Assembly: GCF_011045025.1 (NCBI RefSeq)
Contig: NZ_JAAKZX010000020.1
Span: 1-64,000 of the forward strand
Reading direction: 5' to 3'
Source of the DNA: Streptomyces ureilyticus
Lineage (GTDB): Bacteria > Actinomycetota > Actinomycetes > Streptomycetales > Streptomycetaceae
DNA length: 64,000 nucleotides
The first letter of the stretch is position 1; every line of letters begins with the position of its first letter. This document shows, one piece after another, positions 32,532 through 41,491 of this stretch. The translations under genes were made by a program, and so were the position numbers. The notes beneath the pieces were generated by a model, which had not been told where the DNA came from, did no database searches, and worked only from the letters and a program-made list of their open reading frames with translations.

Positions 32532-33907
32532 CGTGACCTCTCCTTTCGGAACCGCTTGATGTTGAGGAACATGGCCGGGGCCACCAGGGCGAGCAGGAGC
32601 ACGGCGAGCGCGCTGCCGGTGCCCTGGTCGTTGCCGCCGCCGAAGGAGGACAGATAGAGCTGCAGGGCCAGTACGTTGGCGTCCTGCTGGCTGGCGCCGG
32701 GCGCGATGACGTACACCAGGTCGAAGATCTTCAGCACATTGATCACCAGCGTGACCAGGACGACGCCCAGCACCGGCGCCAGGAGCGGCACCGTGATGCG
32801 GCGGAAGACCTGCCACTCCCTCGCGCCGTCGACACGTGCGGCCTCCAACAACTCCCGGGGAATCCCGGCCAGCCCGGCGGCGATGAGGACCATCGCGAAG
32901 CCCGTCCACATCCAGACGTAGGCACCGATGATCGACCAGGTGACCAGGGTCGGGCCGAGCCAGTTGACACCCGCGTACTGCTCGGTGAAGTTCGTGGCCG
33001 GCAGGCGCAGTTGAACCGGTGAGGCGCCGAGCCGGTTCGCGGGCAGGGCGAAGGCGCCGTCCTTGGCGGCCGTCGCCGTGGCGATGACGCGCCCGTCACG
33101 CACAGCCTCGACCCGGACGCCGGACAGTGCCTTCTCCCCTTGGTCGATCTTCCCGGGCGTGCTGCCGCCCGGCTGGAAGTCCAGCCAGACCGTGCCGCAC
33201 AACGCACCTTGCGGACAAACACTCGGCGAAGCGGCCTGCGTCGCGCCGGTCAGCGTGCTGGGCTGCAAACCGACCAGTGGCAGTGTGGCCGGACCGCCAT
33301 CGGCGCTGACGGGCCTGCTCGTGTAAGGGCCGCCGACCGGCCCTGCCAGGGTGCCGCTGCCGGGGCCCGCCACGCGGGGATGAGCCCCGGGATACGCCGA
33401 TGCCTTGAAGAAGGTGTCGTGGACGCCGGTCGCCACCGCGTTGGCCACGCCCTTGCCGGGGTCCTGGTCGTAGACCAGCCGGAAGATGATGCCGGCGGCC
33501 AGCATGGAGATGGCCATCGGCATGAAGACGACCAGCTTGAATGCCGTGCCCCAGCGGATCCGATCGGTGAGCACGGCGAAGATCAGGCCCAGCCCGGTGG
33601 CCGCGACGGGTGCGACCACGACCCAGACCGCATTGTTCTTGATGGCCACGAGGGTCTGGTGGTCGGTGAAGACGTCGGTGTAGTTGGAGAGCCCGACGAA
33701 GTGCGTGAATCCGTCGGGGCCGAAGAGACTGCGTACCACCGACCACACGATCGGATACACCACGAGTGCGCCGAGCAGGACCAGCGCGGGCAGCAGGAAG
33801 AAGACCGCGATCCAGCTACGGCCTCGGAGCGTCCTCCTCCTGCGGCGGGCGGGTGCCCCCGCCGCCGCGGGGGCGGCGGGGGACGGAGGGGAAAGGGTCT
33901 GTGACAT
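32528..33907 (-). CDS. ABC sugar transporter permease, MalF type, with a large extracytoplasmic insert
   Basis: The product is 459 aa, roughly 150 more than the MalF-type permeases elsewhere in this window. The first membrane segments and VVFMPMAISMLAAGIIFRLVY (to about residue 145) are normal. Residues 150-318 form an insertion that should face outside. Within it, residues about 236-306 (GTVWLDFQPGG, then GEKALSGVRVEAVRDGRVIA, DGAFALPANRLG) look like a carboxypeptidase-regulatory/Cna-B-type beta-sandwich. Cys231 and Cys237 could form a disulfide. The conserved half resumes at WSIIGAYVWMWTGFAMVL with EAARVDGAREWQVFRRITVP. E. coli MalF also has a large periplasmic loop (P2) that contacts the binding protein; a like role is inferred here. 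Confidence 0.9.
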   Translation of the reverse strand: MSQTLSPPSPAAPAAAGAPARRRRRTLRGRSWIAVFFLLPALVLLGALVVYPIVWSVVRSLFGPDGFTHFVGLSNYTDVFTDHQTLVAIKNNAVWVVVAPVAATGLGLIFAVLTDRIRWGTAFKLVVFMPMAISMLAAGIIFRLVYDQDPGKGVANAVATGVHDTFFKASAYPGAHPRVAGPGSGTLAGPVGGPYTSRPVSADGGPATLPLVGLQPSTLTGATQAASPSVCPQGALCGTVWLDFQPGGSTPGKIDQGEKALSGVRVEAVRDGRVIATATAAKDGAFALPANRLGASPVQLRLPATNFTEQYAGVNWLGPTLVTWSIIGAYVWMWTGFAMVLIAAGLAGIPRELLEAARVDGAREWQVFRRITVPLLAPVLGVVLVTLVINVLKIFDLVYVIAPGASQQDANVLALQLYLSSFGGGNDQGTGSALAVLLLALVAPAMFLNIKRFRKERSR

Positions 33908-33917
33908 GGCGGCTGCC

Positions 33918-35273
33918 TCAGCCGGCCTTGGCGAACGCCTTCGCGGCGTCCGCTTCGAGCTGTTTCTGCGCGCCCGCGACGTCGGAGGGCTTGGCGAGGA
34001 AGTCCTGCAGGTCCTTCCACTCCCCCTGCCCCTTGGTTCCGCCGAACGCGGCCGGCGCCTGGTCGGACATGTCGAACCGGATGTTGTCGCCGGCCTTGAT
34101 CAGGTTCTTCGCGATGCCCCGCACGGTGTCGTCGCGGTAGTTGGAGAAGGCGACCGCCTTGTTCGGAGACAGGAAACCGCCCTGCTGCACGGCGATTTCC
34201 GCGGCCTCGGGGGAAACCAGGAAGCGCATCAGCGCCTGCGCGCCTTCGCCGTCCTTGAGTGCGACCGCGACATCGCCGCTGCTCACCACTGGTGCCTTGC
34301 CGCCGTCCACGGACGGGAAGGGGAAGACCTTGGCGTCGGTGCCGACCTTGGCCGTGGTCTCCTGTGTGATGTTGGTCGCGATGAACTCGCCCTCGTAGAC
34401 CAGCGCGGCCTTGGGCGGGTCGGAGAAGACCTGGCCGACCGAGGTGGGGAAGTCGGTCTGCAGCGTGCCGCGCGTGCCTCCGGCCATCAGATCGGGCCTG
34501 CCGAAGATCTGGCCCAGCGTGGTCAGCGCCTTGGTCACCGATGGATCTGTCCACTTGATCTGATGCTTCGTCAACTTGTCGTACATGGCCGGGCCGGCCT
34601 GGCTGAGGTAGATGTTCTCGAACCAGTCGGTCACGAGCCAGCCCTCGGCGCCGCCTATGGAGAACGGCGGGGTGCCGGAGTCGGAGAGTGTCTGACCGTC
34701 CTTGAGCAGTTGCTCCCAGGTGGTGGGGGTGGTGCTCAGTCCGGCCTGCTCCCAGATCGCCGTGTTGTACCAGAACAAGGACTTGTTGGTGACCTTGAAG
34801 AACACGCCGTACTGCTTGTTCTCGTACGTACTCAGGTCACGCCAGGCCTTGCTGTAGTTCTGGTCCAGCTCCTTGGTCACGGCGGGCTGGAGCGGCTTGA
34901 GCCAGCCCTCCTTGGCGAACTGCTGCAGCACGCCGGGCTGGGGCAGCAGGGCCACGTCCGGCGGAGAGCCGCCCTGGATCTTGCTGCCGACGAAGGTCGA
35001 CACGTTGTCGCCGGTGGGCACGAAGGTGGTGCTTGCCCCCGTCAACTCGTCGAAGCGGGCCAGTACCTTGAGGAAGTTCTTCTGCTCGGCGCCTGTCCAG
35101 ACGCCGGCCACCTGCAGCTTCTGCCCGTCGAGCTTGGGCAGGTCCAACGTGGAGGCGCCGCCCGCACCGGTGGTCGCGGGGGCGCTGGAGGCGTCCTTGT
35201 CCGAGGAACCGCACCCGGCGGCCCCGATCATCAGGACGGCGACGGCCGTCAGTACTGCCGCTCTGCCATTCAT
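33918..35273 (-). CDS. ABC transporter sugar-binding lipoprotein
   Basis: The product is 451 aa from the ATG at 35273, preceded by AAGGAG; longer frames upstream are shadows of GH13. The lipobox is IGAAGC with the Cys near residue 21. The mature protein is of the MalE/alpha-glucoside-binding type: LQVAGVWTGAEQKNFLKVLA, GSPPDVALLPQPGVL, WYNTAIWEQAGLSTTPTTWE and SIGGAEGWLVTDWFENIYL. It feeds the two permeases 10 nt downstream. Position directly after a GH13 glucosidase suggests an alpha-glucoside ligand. Confidence 0.93.
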   Translation of the reverse strand: MNGRAAVLTAVAVLMIGAAGCGSSDKDASSAPATTGAGGASTLDLPKLDGQKLQVAGVWTGAEQKNFLKVLARFDELTGASTTFVPTGDNVSTFVGSKIQGGSPPDVALLPQPGVLQQFAKEGWLKPLQPAVTKELDQNYSKAWRDLSTYENKQYGVFFKVTNKSLFWYNTAIWEQAGLSTTPTTWEQLLKDGQTLSDSGTPPFSIGGAEGWLVTDWFENIYLSQAGPAMYDKLTKHQIKWTDPSVTKALTTLGQIFGRPDLMAGGTRGTLQTDFPTSVGQVFSDPPKAALVYEGEFIATNITQETTAKVGTDAKVFPFPSVDGGKAPVVSSGDVAVALKDGEGAQALMRFLVSPEAAEIAVQQGGFLSPNKAVAFSNYRDDTVRGIAKNLIKAGDNIRFDMSDQAPAAFGGTKGQGEWKDLQDFLAKPSDVAGAQKQLEADAAKAFAKAG

Positions 35274-35325
35274 TGGGTCACTCCTTTGTGAAAGACGTAC
35301 GGAACGTGTTGCGACGGACAACGGA

Positions 35326-37002
35326 TCAGTCGGTGAGGCCGTCGGCCACCCACCAGGCGGCAGTGCTGCCAGGGAGGGTGCCGGGCGGGCAGGGACCGCT
35401 CGCGAGCAGCGGTGTGCCGTGGACCGGGGCGGGACAGGGGACGTCGCCGAAGTTGACGGCGCACACCAGCCCGTCACCGCGGACGAAGGCCAGGACCTGC
35501 GGCGGGGAATCCAGCCAGCGCAGCGTCCCGTTGCCGAGCGACGGCAGGCTCTGGCGCAACCGCAGCGCGTCGCGATACAGATGCCAGAAGGAATCGGGAT
35601 CGGCCATGCCCCGCTCGGTGGTGTGCTCCGCGAACCACTCGGGCTGGGGCAGCCAAGGCTTGGCGACGCCTTCGCCCGAGGTGAAACCGAACGGCGACAT
35701 GTGCCCCGACCACGGCAGCGGTACGCGGCAGCCGTCACGTATGCCCACGCGACTGCCGCTGCGATGGAAGATCGGGTCGGTGAGCACCTCGTCCGGCAGG
35801 TCGACGACCTCCGGCAGGCCCAACTCCTCGCCCTGGTAGATGTAGGCGGCGCCGGGCAGGGAGAGCATCAGCAGCGCCGCGGCGCGAGCGCGCGCGGCGG
35901 CCGCGTACCGGGTGACGGTGCGGACCTGATCGTGATTGTTGAGCACCCAGGTGATGGTCGACCCGGTGTCGGCTATGTCCCGCAGCGCGTCCTGGATGAC
36001 CCGGCGGAAGGTGGCGGCGTCCCAAGGGGCCGTCAGCATGTGGAAGAAGAACGCCTGGTGGAGCTCGTCCGGGCGGACATAGGCGGCCTGCTCGGCCGCG
36101 GTGCGCACGGACACCTCTCCGACGAGCAGCCGGTCGATGCCGTCCCGGGCGGTGTACTCCTCGCAGATGGCGCGCCAGATGCGCCAGACACCGTGGGTCT
36201 CGGGCTGGTTCCACGCCAGGGGGTTGACCGTGTCCCGGGCGCGCGCGTCGGCTGCCGGGTCCGGGGAGTCCGGCAGTGCGGGATGCTTGAAGAGGCCGGT
36301 GGCCACGTCGATGCGGAACCCGTCGACGCCACGGTCCAGCCAGAACCGCAGTACTTGCTCGAAGTAGCCACCGACCTCGGGGTTACGCCAGTTCAAGTCC
36401 GGCTGCTCCGGCCCGAACAGGTGCAGGTACCACTGGCCCGGCGTGCCGTCCGGCTCGGTCACCCGGGTCCAGGCGGGTCCGCCGAACATGGAGTGCCAGT
36501 TGTTGGGCGGCAGTTCGCCGCCCGCACCACGACCCTCGGCGAAGTGGAAGCGGGATCTGCCCGGACCGCCGTCCGGGCCTTCGGCCAGGGCCTGCAGGAA
36601 CCACGGGTGGCGGCTGGAGCAGTGATTGGGGACGATGTCGATGAGCACCTTGAACCCGAGTCGGTGCGCGTCGTCCACCAGGCCGCCGAACTCGTCCAGG
36701 TCTCCGTAGACCGGATCCACGTCGCAGTAGTCGGCGACGTCGTAGCCGTGGTCGTACTGCGGCGAGGGGTAGAACGGGTTGAGCCATATGCCGTCGACAC
36801 CGAGTCGCTTGAGGTACGGCAGGCCCGCGCGGACACCGGCGAGGTCGCCGATGCCGTCCCCGGTGCTGTCGAGGAAGCTGCGGACGTACACCTCGTAGAT
36901 GACGGCGGTGCGCCACCACTGCTGTCGTGCGGTGTGCTCTGGCCGCTCGGAGGGGCGCGGTTCGTTCTGTACCGAGCCGTCGTCGACGAACGCGTCGATC
37001 AT
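35326..37002 (-). CDS. GH13 family alpha-glucosidase/alpha-amylase-fold hydrolase
   Basis: The product is 558 aa, typical of oligo-1,6-glucosidase and alpha-glucosidase members, and is preceded by AGGAGGG. All four GH13 regions are visible: DIVPNH (I), GFRIDVATG (II, catalytic nucleophile Asp), LLVGEVSV (III, acid/base Glu) and WVLNNHD (IV, stabilising Asp). DGIWLNPFYPSPQYDHGYDV is the expected N-terminal barrel. There is no signal peptide, so it acts on imported alpha-glucosides. The gene is 52 nt upstream of the binding lipoprotein and shares its direction with the ROK kinase upstream. Alpha-glucose release is expected; the other half of the substrate is unknown. Confidence 0.93.
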   Translation of the reverse strand: MIDAFVDDGSVQNEPRPSERPEHTARQQWWRTAVIYEVYVRSFLDSTGDGIGDLAGVRAGLPYLKRLGVDGIWLNPFYPSPQYDHGYDVADYCDVDPVYGDLDEFGGLVDDAHRLGFKVLIDIVPNHCSSRHPWFLQALAEGPDGGPGRSRFHFAEGRGAGGELPPNNWHSMFGGPAWTRVTEPDGTPGQWYLHLFGPEQPDLNWRNPEVGGYFEQVLRFWLDRGVDGFRIDVATGLFKHPALPDSPDPAADARARDTVNPLAWNQPETHGVWRIWRAICEEYTARDGIDRLLVGEVSVRTAAEQAAYVRPDELHQAFFFHMLTAPWDAATFRRVIQDALRDIADTGSTITWVLNNHDQVRTVTRYAAAARARAAALLMLSLPGAAYIYQGEELGLPEVVDLPDEVLTDPIFHRSGSRVGIRDGCRVPLPWSGHMSPFGFTSGEGVAKPWLPQPEWFAEHTTERGMADPDSFWHLYRDALRLRQSLPSLGNGTLRWLDSPPQVLAFVRGDGLVCAVNFGDVPCPAPVHGTPLLASGPCPPGTLPGSTAAWWVADGLTD

Positions 37003-37352
37003 CGGGAAACCCTCCTGGGCTGGGCGGGATGGAGACCGGCCGCCGAGCGGGGAGGGCGACGGCCGGCCGACTGGGCGCCGGATCCCGCGCTACGGAAGGC
37101 GCGTTGGGAGGAGATGGGATGCAGATGAGATGCGGATGGGGAGGCCGGTCGGCAGGTGGGGCTGACGGCTGACGGCTGACGGCTGACGGCTGACGGGCAA
37201 GGATCGTTCGGATTCGTTCGCCGGGCCAAGCAGGGTCTCCGGGTGTGAGGCCGCCGGTGAGGACGGAAGCCCATTCGCCGGCGCGACACCCGCCGATGCG
37301 GAGGAGGGCCGGTCCGCCGATCGCGCCGCTCGCCGACGGGTGCTGGGGACCG
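37003..37352. other. 350-nt intergenic region with a heptamer repeat array
   Basis: This separates the ROK kinase and GH13 genes. GCTGACG is repeated five times in tandem at 37161-37195. Near 37200 there is a short direct repeat of GGATCGTTC/GGATTCGTTC. No gene was recognised. The operon downstream may have its own promoter here, but no convincing -35/-10 pair was found. Confidence 0.5.
37161..37195 (-). repeat. five tandem copies of a 7-bp unit
   Basis: GCTGACG is repeated five times without mismatch at 37161-37195, upstream of the GH13-importer operon. Exact short tandem repeats are rare in such DNA. Its length would vary by slippage, so it could act as a spacer between regulatory elements. 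Confidence 0.75.
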
Positions 37353-38324
37353 TCAGATGACGGATAACCGAGGCAGTGCCGAAGCGACGGCGCGGGGCTG
37401 CGCCGTGGCGTTCAGCGCCGCCCCCATCGCGCCGGCGTACGGGCCGAGTGCGGCGGCCAGGAACGTCACCGGTCCGATCAGTCGCCGACGGTCGCGCAGT
37501 GCCAGTTCGACGGCCGGTCGCATCACGCCGAAGGCCGGCGCCACGCCGCCGCCGACGACGACCGTCGAGAGACCGAGCTGGGTCAGCACGCTGCCCAGGA
37601 CCGTACCTACTGCCGTGGCGGCCGTATCGAGGATCTCTCGGGCCGTGGTGTCGCCCGACTGGGCGGCCCGGACCAGGTCTTCGGGTGTCGCGGTCCGGTC
37701 CTGGTCCGCGGTCCCGCGCGAGGCGAGCACGCGGGACCAGGCGACTGCCAGCGCCCGGCCGCCCGACACCGTCTCCAGGCAGCCGCGGGCTCCGCACGCA
37801 CAGCGGCTTCCGCCGGGCGCGGCGGTCATGTGCCCGATTTCGCCGATCCTGTCGCCGGGGCCGCGCAGGACGCTGCCGCCCAGGGCGATCGCACCGCCTA
37901 TCCCGGTGCCCATGGTCATGAACACCACGTCGGTGTGACCGCGCGCGGAGCCCAGAGCGAGTTCCGCCGAGGCGAACGCGCGTGCGTCGTTCATCAGCAG
38001 GACGGGCTTCGCGGTCGCGCGTTCGAGCGTGTCCGCAAGCGGGTAACCCTGCCACTCGCCGTCGATGTTCGGAATGGTGGTGGTGGAGCGCAGGTCCGGG
38101 CTCAGATGGCCGGGCAGCGCCACGCCGATGGCCTCGGCGGTGCGCGCGCCCACGAGTTCGGCGATGGTGGCGGCGACCTGCGCGGGACCGGCGGCCGGCG
38201 TGGGCAGCGTGCCCCGCGCGACGACGACCGCGCCGGCACGGTGCACCCATTTGATGTTCGTGCCCCCGATGTCCACCCCAAGGGCGGATCCTTCGGGGCG
38301 AGGACCGCCCATGGTCGCGACCAT
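37353..38324 (-). CDS. ROK family sugar kinase
   Basis: The product is 323 aa and lacks an N-terminal helix-turn-helix, so it is an enzyme rather than a NagC-type repressor. The phosphate loop LGVDIGGTNIKWVHRAG is at residues 16-32. MTMGTGIGGAIALGG is the second ATP motif. Residues near 175 carry CACGARGCLETVSGG, the Cys-rich zinc motif of ROK kinases (CxCGxxGCxE), after IGEIGHMTA with the catalytic-region His. It should phosphorylate a hexose in the cytosol, possibly glucose released by the GH13 enzyme downstream. Its promoter has the 20-bp operator-like element found also before the SIS operon. Confidence 0.92.
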   Translation of the reverse strand: MVATMGGPRPEGSALGVDIGGTNIKWVHRAGAVVVARGTLPTPAAGPAQVAATIAELVGARTAEAIGVALPGHLSPDLRSTTTIPNIDGEWQGYPLADTLERATAKPVLLMNDARAFASAELALGSARGHTDVVFMTMGTGIGGAIALGGSVLRGPGDRIGEIGHMTAAPGGSRCACGARGCLETVSGGRALAVAWSRVLASRGTADQDRTATPEDLVRAAQSGDTTAREILDTAATAVGTVLGSVLTQLGLSTVVVGGGVAPAFGVMRPAVELALRDRRRLIGPVTFLAAALGPYAGAMGAALNATAQPRAVASALPRLSVI

Positions 38325-38343
38325 ACGATCTCCTGATGGATCA

Positions 38344-38397
38344 GTATTGCCTGTATAGACTTAACGGGAAGTTAAGGCGCGCAAATCGTCCAGTCAA
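38344..38397 (-). promoter_or_regulatory. predicted ROK promoter and GntR-type operator
   Basis: On the minus strand TTGACT (38397-38392) and TAACTT (38374-38369) are 17 nt apart. The operator-like TAAGTCTATACAGGCAATAC (38363-38344) starts 5 nt after the -10, over the predicted start site. A palindrome CTTAAC-N5-GTTAAG (38360-38376) overlaps both. The operator matches 41389-41408 at 18 of 20 bases. The rest of 38325-38509 holds nothing recognised. Confidence 0.7.
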
Positions 38398-38509
38398 TCA
38401 GTTGAGTTGTAAAGAATCAGAAACTTTGACTGATTTGAGTCGTCACGATCAGCGCTTGAGTGGGTCAGCGGCGCACGCACAACCTGTCTAGCCTTTTACG
38501 CAGAGACGG

Positions 38510-39840
38510 TCAGTCGGGTCCGATCAGGGCGCCATCGGCTGCGAGTTGTTCACGTAGTTGGACGATGTTCGCGTCGCGGGGCCGGCATCCGGCGGAGACC
38601 ACCAGGGCCGCCGCGGTCCCGGCGGCCTGCCCCATCGCCATGCACTGTCCGATGGAGCGGACGGAGGCGTGGGCGTCGTGGGTGGCCGACAGGCACCGGC
38701 CCGCGACGAGCAGACCGTCAACGCCACGGGGAAGCAGGCATCGGTAGGGCACACCGTAAGTGCGGCCGGTGGGCCTCTGGTCACCGGAGCCGACGTACTG
38801 CCAGATCGTCCGCTGCCCGGCGGCGTGGTCCTCGATCGGAGCCCCACAGCGCGCGATGGAGTCCTCGAACTGACGCGCACTCAGGACGTCTTCCTTGCCC
38901 AGGACGTACTCGCCGATCAGACGGCGGCTCTCCCGCACGCCGATCCGCGGCGCGGACGCGATGAGGAAGGCCCGTTCGTACCCCGGCACCTGCTCGACGA
39001 GGAACCGGGTGTACTCGACGACTTGACGACGCCCCTCCTGTTCGGCTCCGGAGAGCTGCCACGGGTCGGTCGGGTCGACGCCGCTGACGCGGGTCACGTT
39101 GGTGTGGACGACCCCAGGTTCGGTGGTCCGGTGAACAGAACCTTCGCGCCGGGGCAGCTCGTACGCGGTCCCGAGTCAGCGTGCAGGGCCATCAGGCGGT
39201 GCAGCTCCGCCGTCCCGGTCGCCTCGGCGTCAACACCGGCGAGCCGGAAGGTCTGGGTGAGCGGTTGCACGACGCGGTCCTCGGCGGGTCGCTCCAGCGC
39301 AGCCCCCGCGCGCCAGGCGATGTCGGCATCACCGCTGGCGTCGACGACGGCCCCGGCCCGTACGTATCCGGGGCCGGCGACCGTCTCGACGACCACCCCG
39401 AGAACGTCCTGACCCTCCATCACCACCCGTGACGCACGCGCGTGGAACAGGACCCGCACCCCGGCCCTGCCGGTGAGTTCGTCCCAGACCAGCTTGAGTG
39501 TCTCGGGGTCGTAGGTGATGCCGGTGCCCGCGCCGTAGGTGTTGGGGCGTTCGAAGGCCGCCTTGCGATCGGTGAGCTCCTGGCACACCTCCCAGCCCAC
39601 GCCGCCGACGACGCGCTCCCCCGTACCGGGCGCGTAGAAGCCGTAGAAGGTGTCCAGGACACTCGCCCCGGTGCCGCCCAGGTGAGCGGCGCTTTCCACG
39701 AGCAGGGTGGAGGCGCCCCGTCGGGTGGCCGCGACGGCTGCCGCGGAGCCCGCCGAGCCTCCGCCGACGACCACCACATCACCGTCCCACAGCAGCGGAT
39801 GGCGCTCGGCCTCCGCCTGGTTGACGCGCGTGCCGTTCAC
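38510..39840 (-). pseudogene. FAD-dependent oxidoreductase, split by a single frameshift
   Basis: Two frames make one protein. The first (39840-39094) starts at a GTG that overlaps the SDR stop (GTGA) and has the FAD motif VVVVGGGSAGSAAAVAATRRG near residue 20 and GGVGWEVCQELTDR. It leaves its homologous path near 39168, after LMALHADSG, and ends at TGA 39094. The second frame continues the family sequence as YELPRREGSVHRTTEPGVVH, then TNVTRVSGVDPTD, and runs to 38510 with GVPYRCLLPRGVDGLLVAGR and the FAD tail. Rejoining needs a -1 shift near the GGG run at 39168-39172. The family (FAD_oxidored, PF12831-like) oxidises sugars or related alcohols. It may be a true pseudogene or a sequencing error. 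Confidence 0.8.
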
Positions 39841-40529
39841 CTCAGGTGCCACCCTCCGTCTACGGGGACGACCGCGCCGGTCGTGCGGCAGGAAGAGTCC
39901 GACAGCAGCCACATGACGGTGTCGGCGATCTCTCCGGGGCTGCAGGCCCGCGCCCCGAGCGGCATCAGCCGCGGCAATCGGTCCTGGATCGCGGGATCTG
40001 TCATGGCACGCGCGGCCATCGGGGTGTCCACCAGGCCAGCCGCGACGATGTTGACGCGCACCCCCTTGGGGGCGCCGGTGAACGCGGCCGAGCGCACCAG
40101 GGGAACCAGGGCGCCCTTCGCGCTGGCGTAGGCCGCGGTGAGGAAGTCCTCATCGAGCGTGCTCGCCAGGGCGGAGCCGATCACGACGATCGACCCGCCC
40201 GAGCCGGACAGCCGCCGTATGCCGGCACGCAGCAGGTAGAACACCGAGTCGAGATCGACCCGGTGCACTTCACGCCATGCCTCGTCGCCGCACTCGTCGA
40301 CCGGCCCGTCGCCGAGACGCCGGCCGGACATGCCCACCGCGTGCACGATGCCGTCCAGACCGTCCAGGGCCTCGGCTGCTCGCGCCACGGCCGCGTCGGC
40401 ACCCGCGGATACGGTGATGTCGTACGAGTCGCGGTCGGCCTCGAAGACTTCGGCACCGGCTGCCCGCGCCGCGTTGACGCACGCGGCGCCGATCCCGCCC
40501 TGAGCGCCGGCCACCAGCAGCCGCTTCAC
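39837..40529 (-). CDS. SDR family oxidoreductase
   Basis: The product is 230 aa from the GTG at 40529, which overlaps the SIS stop codon (GTGA); the longer upstream frame is a shadow. The cofactor loop is AGAQGGIG at residues 7-14. The catalytic Tyr-x3-Lys is in YASAKGALVPL, with Ser in VIGSALAST, and the C-terminus is VPVDGGWHLR. It reduces or oxidises a polyol/ketone with NAD(P). It is translationally coupled on both sides, to the SIS gene before and the FAD oxidoreductase after, so the three proteins are probably made in fixed proportion for one pathway. Confidence 0.9.
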   Translation of the reverse strand: MKRLLVAGAQGGIGAACVNAARAAGAEVFEADRDSYDITVSAGADAAVARAAEALDGLDGIVHAVGMSGRRLGDGPVDECGDEAWREVHRVDLDSVFYLLRAGIRRLSGSGGSIVVIGSALASTLDEDFLTAAYASAKGALVPLVRSAAFTGAPKGVRVNIVAAGLVDTPMAARAMTDPAIQDRLPRLMPLGARACSPGEIADTVMWLLSDSSCRTTGAVVPVDGGWHLR

Positions 40530-41305
40530 GGCGCACCGTCCGCGGTGCGCAGAGCGGCGGCGGAGCGGCGGGCGAATTCGAGATAGGCGCCCTCGAACAG
40601 CTCGTTGCTGCGGTCCGCACCGACCAGGCGGGAACTGGTGATGACCGGCGGCATGGCGCCCCGCTCGGCGAGCAGTTCGGCGACCCGGACCTTGATCTCG
40701 TTGACCACGGCGATCGCGGTGAAGGTACTCACCGGGCCGACGGGAACGTCCAGGCCGTCGACGTGGCAGATGGCGTCGCCGACCGGCGATCCCAGGTCGA
40801 TCACCACATCGGCGTGGTCGGCGAGCCGGGAGCCGCTCGGATGCCGCGGTTCGGCGGCGTTCGTCTCCTGCAGCGACGTGGCCGCGATGACCGGCAGCCC
40901 TGCCTTCTTCGCGCCCATCGCCATCTCGATGGGAACGGCGTTGAGCCCGCTGACACTGAAGATGAACATGCTGTCCGAAGGGCGCAGCCGGAAGTTGGCC
41001 AGGATCTGGTCGGCCAGTCCCTCGACGCGCTCGATGAACATCGCCTGCCGCTGTCCGTTGGCCCCCACCACCTGGGTGTGGAACGTCATCGACAGCTCCA
41101 CCAGCGGCTGGAAGCCGGGATAGGAGCCGTAGCGGGGAAATATCTCCTCCACCGGCATGCGCGAATGACCGGTGCCGAAGGTGTAGACGACCCCGTCGGC
41201 GGCGATCGACCCGGCGGCGATCTGAGCCGCGGCCTCGACGGCGCCGGCCTGGGACTCGGCAATCTGCTCGACGATCCCGACTGCGGTACGGATCCACGAT
41301 GACAC
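40526..41305 (-). CDS. SIS-domain phosphosugar isomerase-like protein
   Basis: The product is 259 aa from the GTG at 41305, preceded by GAGAGG. The SIS fold shows VVYTFGTGHSRMPVEEIFPR near residues 43-62, VFIFSVSGLNAVPIEMAMGAKK (here MFIFSVSG) near residue 115, and VIAATSLQETNA. It resembles the UPF0309-type SIS proteins found in sugar catabolic operons, in which the domain binds a phosphosugar and isomerises it. Substrate and product are not known. First gene of the minus-strand operon SIS-SDR-FAD oxidoreductase, divergent from the GntR gene. Its promoter and operator are at 41389-41445. Confidence 0.87.
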   Translation of the reverse strand: MSSWIRTAVGIVEQIAESQAGAVEAAAQIAAGSIAADGVVYTFGTGHSRMPVEEIFPRYGSYPGFQPLVELSMTFHTQVVGANGQRQAMFIERVEGLADQILANFRLRPSDSMFIFSVSGLNAVPIEMAMGAKKAGLPVIAATSLQETNAAEPRHPSGSRLADHADVVIDLGSPVGDAICHVDGLDVPVGPVSTFTAIAVVNEIKVRVAELLAERGAMPPVITSSRLVGADRSNELFEGAYLEFARRSAAALRTADGAP

Positions 41306-41388
41306 GTGCAGATACCTCTCGGTACGAGGGCGGAGACAGACGGAGACAGGGCGCTCCTGTGGAACGGCCTCCGGCAAACTCGAAAGGA

Positions 41389-41445
41389 TAAGTCTAGACA
41401 GGCAGTACGCCCTGGACGCTAGAGCGGTAACCAGTGGAACGTCAA
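41389..41445 (-). promoter_or_regulatory. predicted SIS-operon promoter and GntR-type operator
   Basis: On the minus strand TTGACG (41445-41440) and TAGCGT (41421-41416) are 18 nt apart. The operator-like TAAGTCTAGACAGGCAGTAC (plus strand, 41389-41408) lies 7 nt past the -10 and contains the perfect palindrome GTCTAGAC (41392-41399). It differs from the ROK site at only 2 of 20 positions. Confidence 0.72.
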
Positions 41446-41491
41446 GCATCTGCACCGGTTGATCACTGGCTACAGCCGGGCAGCACTGGTG

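Noticed and set aside
38510..39097. Second half of the FAD oxidoreductase treated as a separate gene starting at GTG 39097
   Set aside because: The homologous protein continues upstream of that GTG in the same frame, so it is a fragment of one gene.
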